Notes under the pieces: model-generated
Databases searched by the model: none
Told to the model about the DNA's origin: nothing
The model's input: only the letters and a program-made list of their open reading frames with translations
Program-made: the position numbers and the translations under genes
In this document: piece by piece, positions 6,378 to 6,436 of the stretch
How positions within the stretch are numbered: position 1 is the first letter of the stretch
Layout of the letters: each line of letters starts with the position of its first letter
Source of the DNA: Lachnospiraceae bacterium
GTDB lineage: Bacteria; Bacillota; Clostridia; Lachnospirales; Lachnospiraceae
Reading direction: 5' to 3'
DNA length: 6,436 bases
Assembly: GCA_900765975.1 (NCBI GenBank)
Contig: CAAFTS010000124.1
Coordinates: 1-6,436 of the forward strand

Positions 6378-6436
6378 CTACCTCCTGTCCTCAAGAAGTT
6401 GCCCCCCACAGCCAACTCCCCTAGCTTTATTGTTCA
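6378..6436 (-). CDS. Possible 3' tail of an upstream operon gene (partial, very tentative)
   Basis: One minus-strand frame is open from the window edge to TAG at 6378-6380, giving 18 codons that end in 'CGGQLLEDRR'. If it is real, the stop lies four bases before the GTG 6373 start, and the ribosome site of the regulator lies inside the tail, a usual operon arrangement. I recognise no family in so few residues, and an open stretch this short is easily chance. If the regulator instead starts at 6409, this tail would overlap it and is probably not a gene. Confidence 0.2.
   Translation of the reverse strand, partial: NNKARGVGCGGQLLEDRR
6380..6386 (-). promoter_or_regulatory. Ribosome binding site supporting the GTG start at 6373
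   Basis: AGGAGGT on the minus strand, six bases before GTG 6371-6373, is the best Shine-Dalgarno in this stretch. A second, AGGGGAG at 6416-6422, sits at equal spacing before GTG 6407-6409. Both would be usable, so the start stays ambiguous. Confidence 0.55.

Noticed and set aside
6392..6417. Small inverted repeat (AGTTG...CAACT) around a C6 run near the regulator start
   Set aside because: The stem is only five bases with a long loop; too weak to call a hairpin or regulatory element.
6434..6436. In-frame TGA upstream of the Crp/Fnr gene as a selenocysteine codon
   Set aside because: It lies outside the conserved domain at the window edge and is most simply the stop bounding the open frame; no SECIS-like structure is apparent.

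Overview
The window looks like chromosomal DNA of a low-GC anaerobic Firmicute. The strong AGGAGG ribosome sites, codon use and gene families suggest a Lachnospiraceae-type gut clostridium, but that placement is inference. Nearly all of it is one minus-strand cluster for uptake and oxidation of a purine-type substrate. It reads from the right edge leftwards: a Crp/Fnr-family regulator, the molybdenum, FAD and iron-sulfur subunits of a xanthine dehydrogenase-family hydroxylase (order xdhA-xdhB-xdhC, as in E. coli), and an NCS2 xanthine/uracil-type permease.

Layout: 1-60 holds a plus-strand terminator for a gene left of the window. Positions 121-387 encode only the C-terminal DNA-binding part of a YheO-type PAS/HTH regulator, with no PAS domain and no visible translation signals, so it looks like a gene remnant. 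A hairpin at 390-424 separates it from the convergent permease (453-1871). Positions 1872-2036 hold a minus-strand terminator-like hairpin between xdhC and the permease. The fused-operon block is xdhC (2037-2543), xdhB (2536-3423), xdhA (3444-5741) and the Crp/Fnr gene (5762 to about 6373). These are separated by 20 bp, 20 bp and an 8-bp overlap, so they are almost certainly co-transcribed. A possible tail of one more upstream gene lies at 6378-6436.

How they fit together: the permease would bring in a purine base. XdhA would hydroxylate it at the molybdenum centre, electrons would pass through the two [2Fe-2S] clusters of XdhC to the FAD of XdhB, and then to NAD+ or another acceptor. The Crp/Fnr protein, first in the visible operon, is the obvious candidate regulator. 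No cofactor-maturation gene (MCD cytidylyltransferase, XdhC/CoxI-type chaperone) and no later purine-degradation gene is in the window.

The most interesting points are the XdhA substrate pocket, where the Glu of canonical xanthine dehydrogenases is Gln and the Arg is apparently Lys; the PAS-less regulator remnant; the uncertain, short N-terminus of the Crp/Fnr protein; and the hairpin that could uncouple permease from enzyme expression. I see no clearly new system; this is mostly a recognisable metabolic operon.
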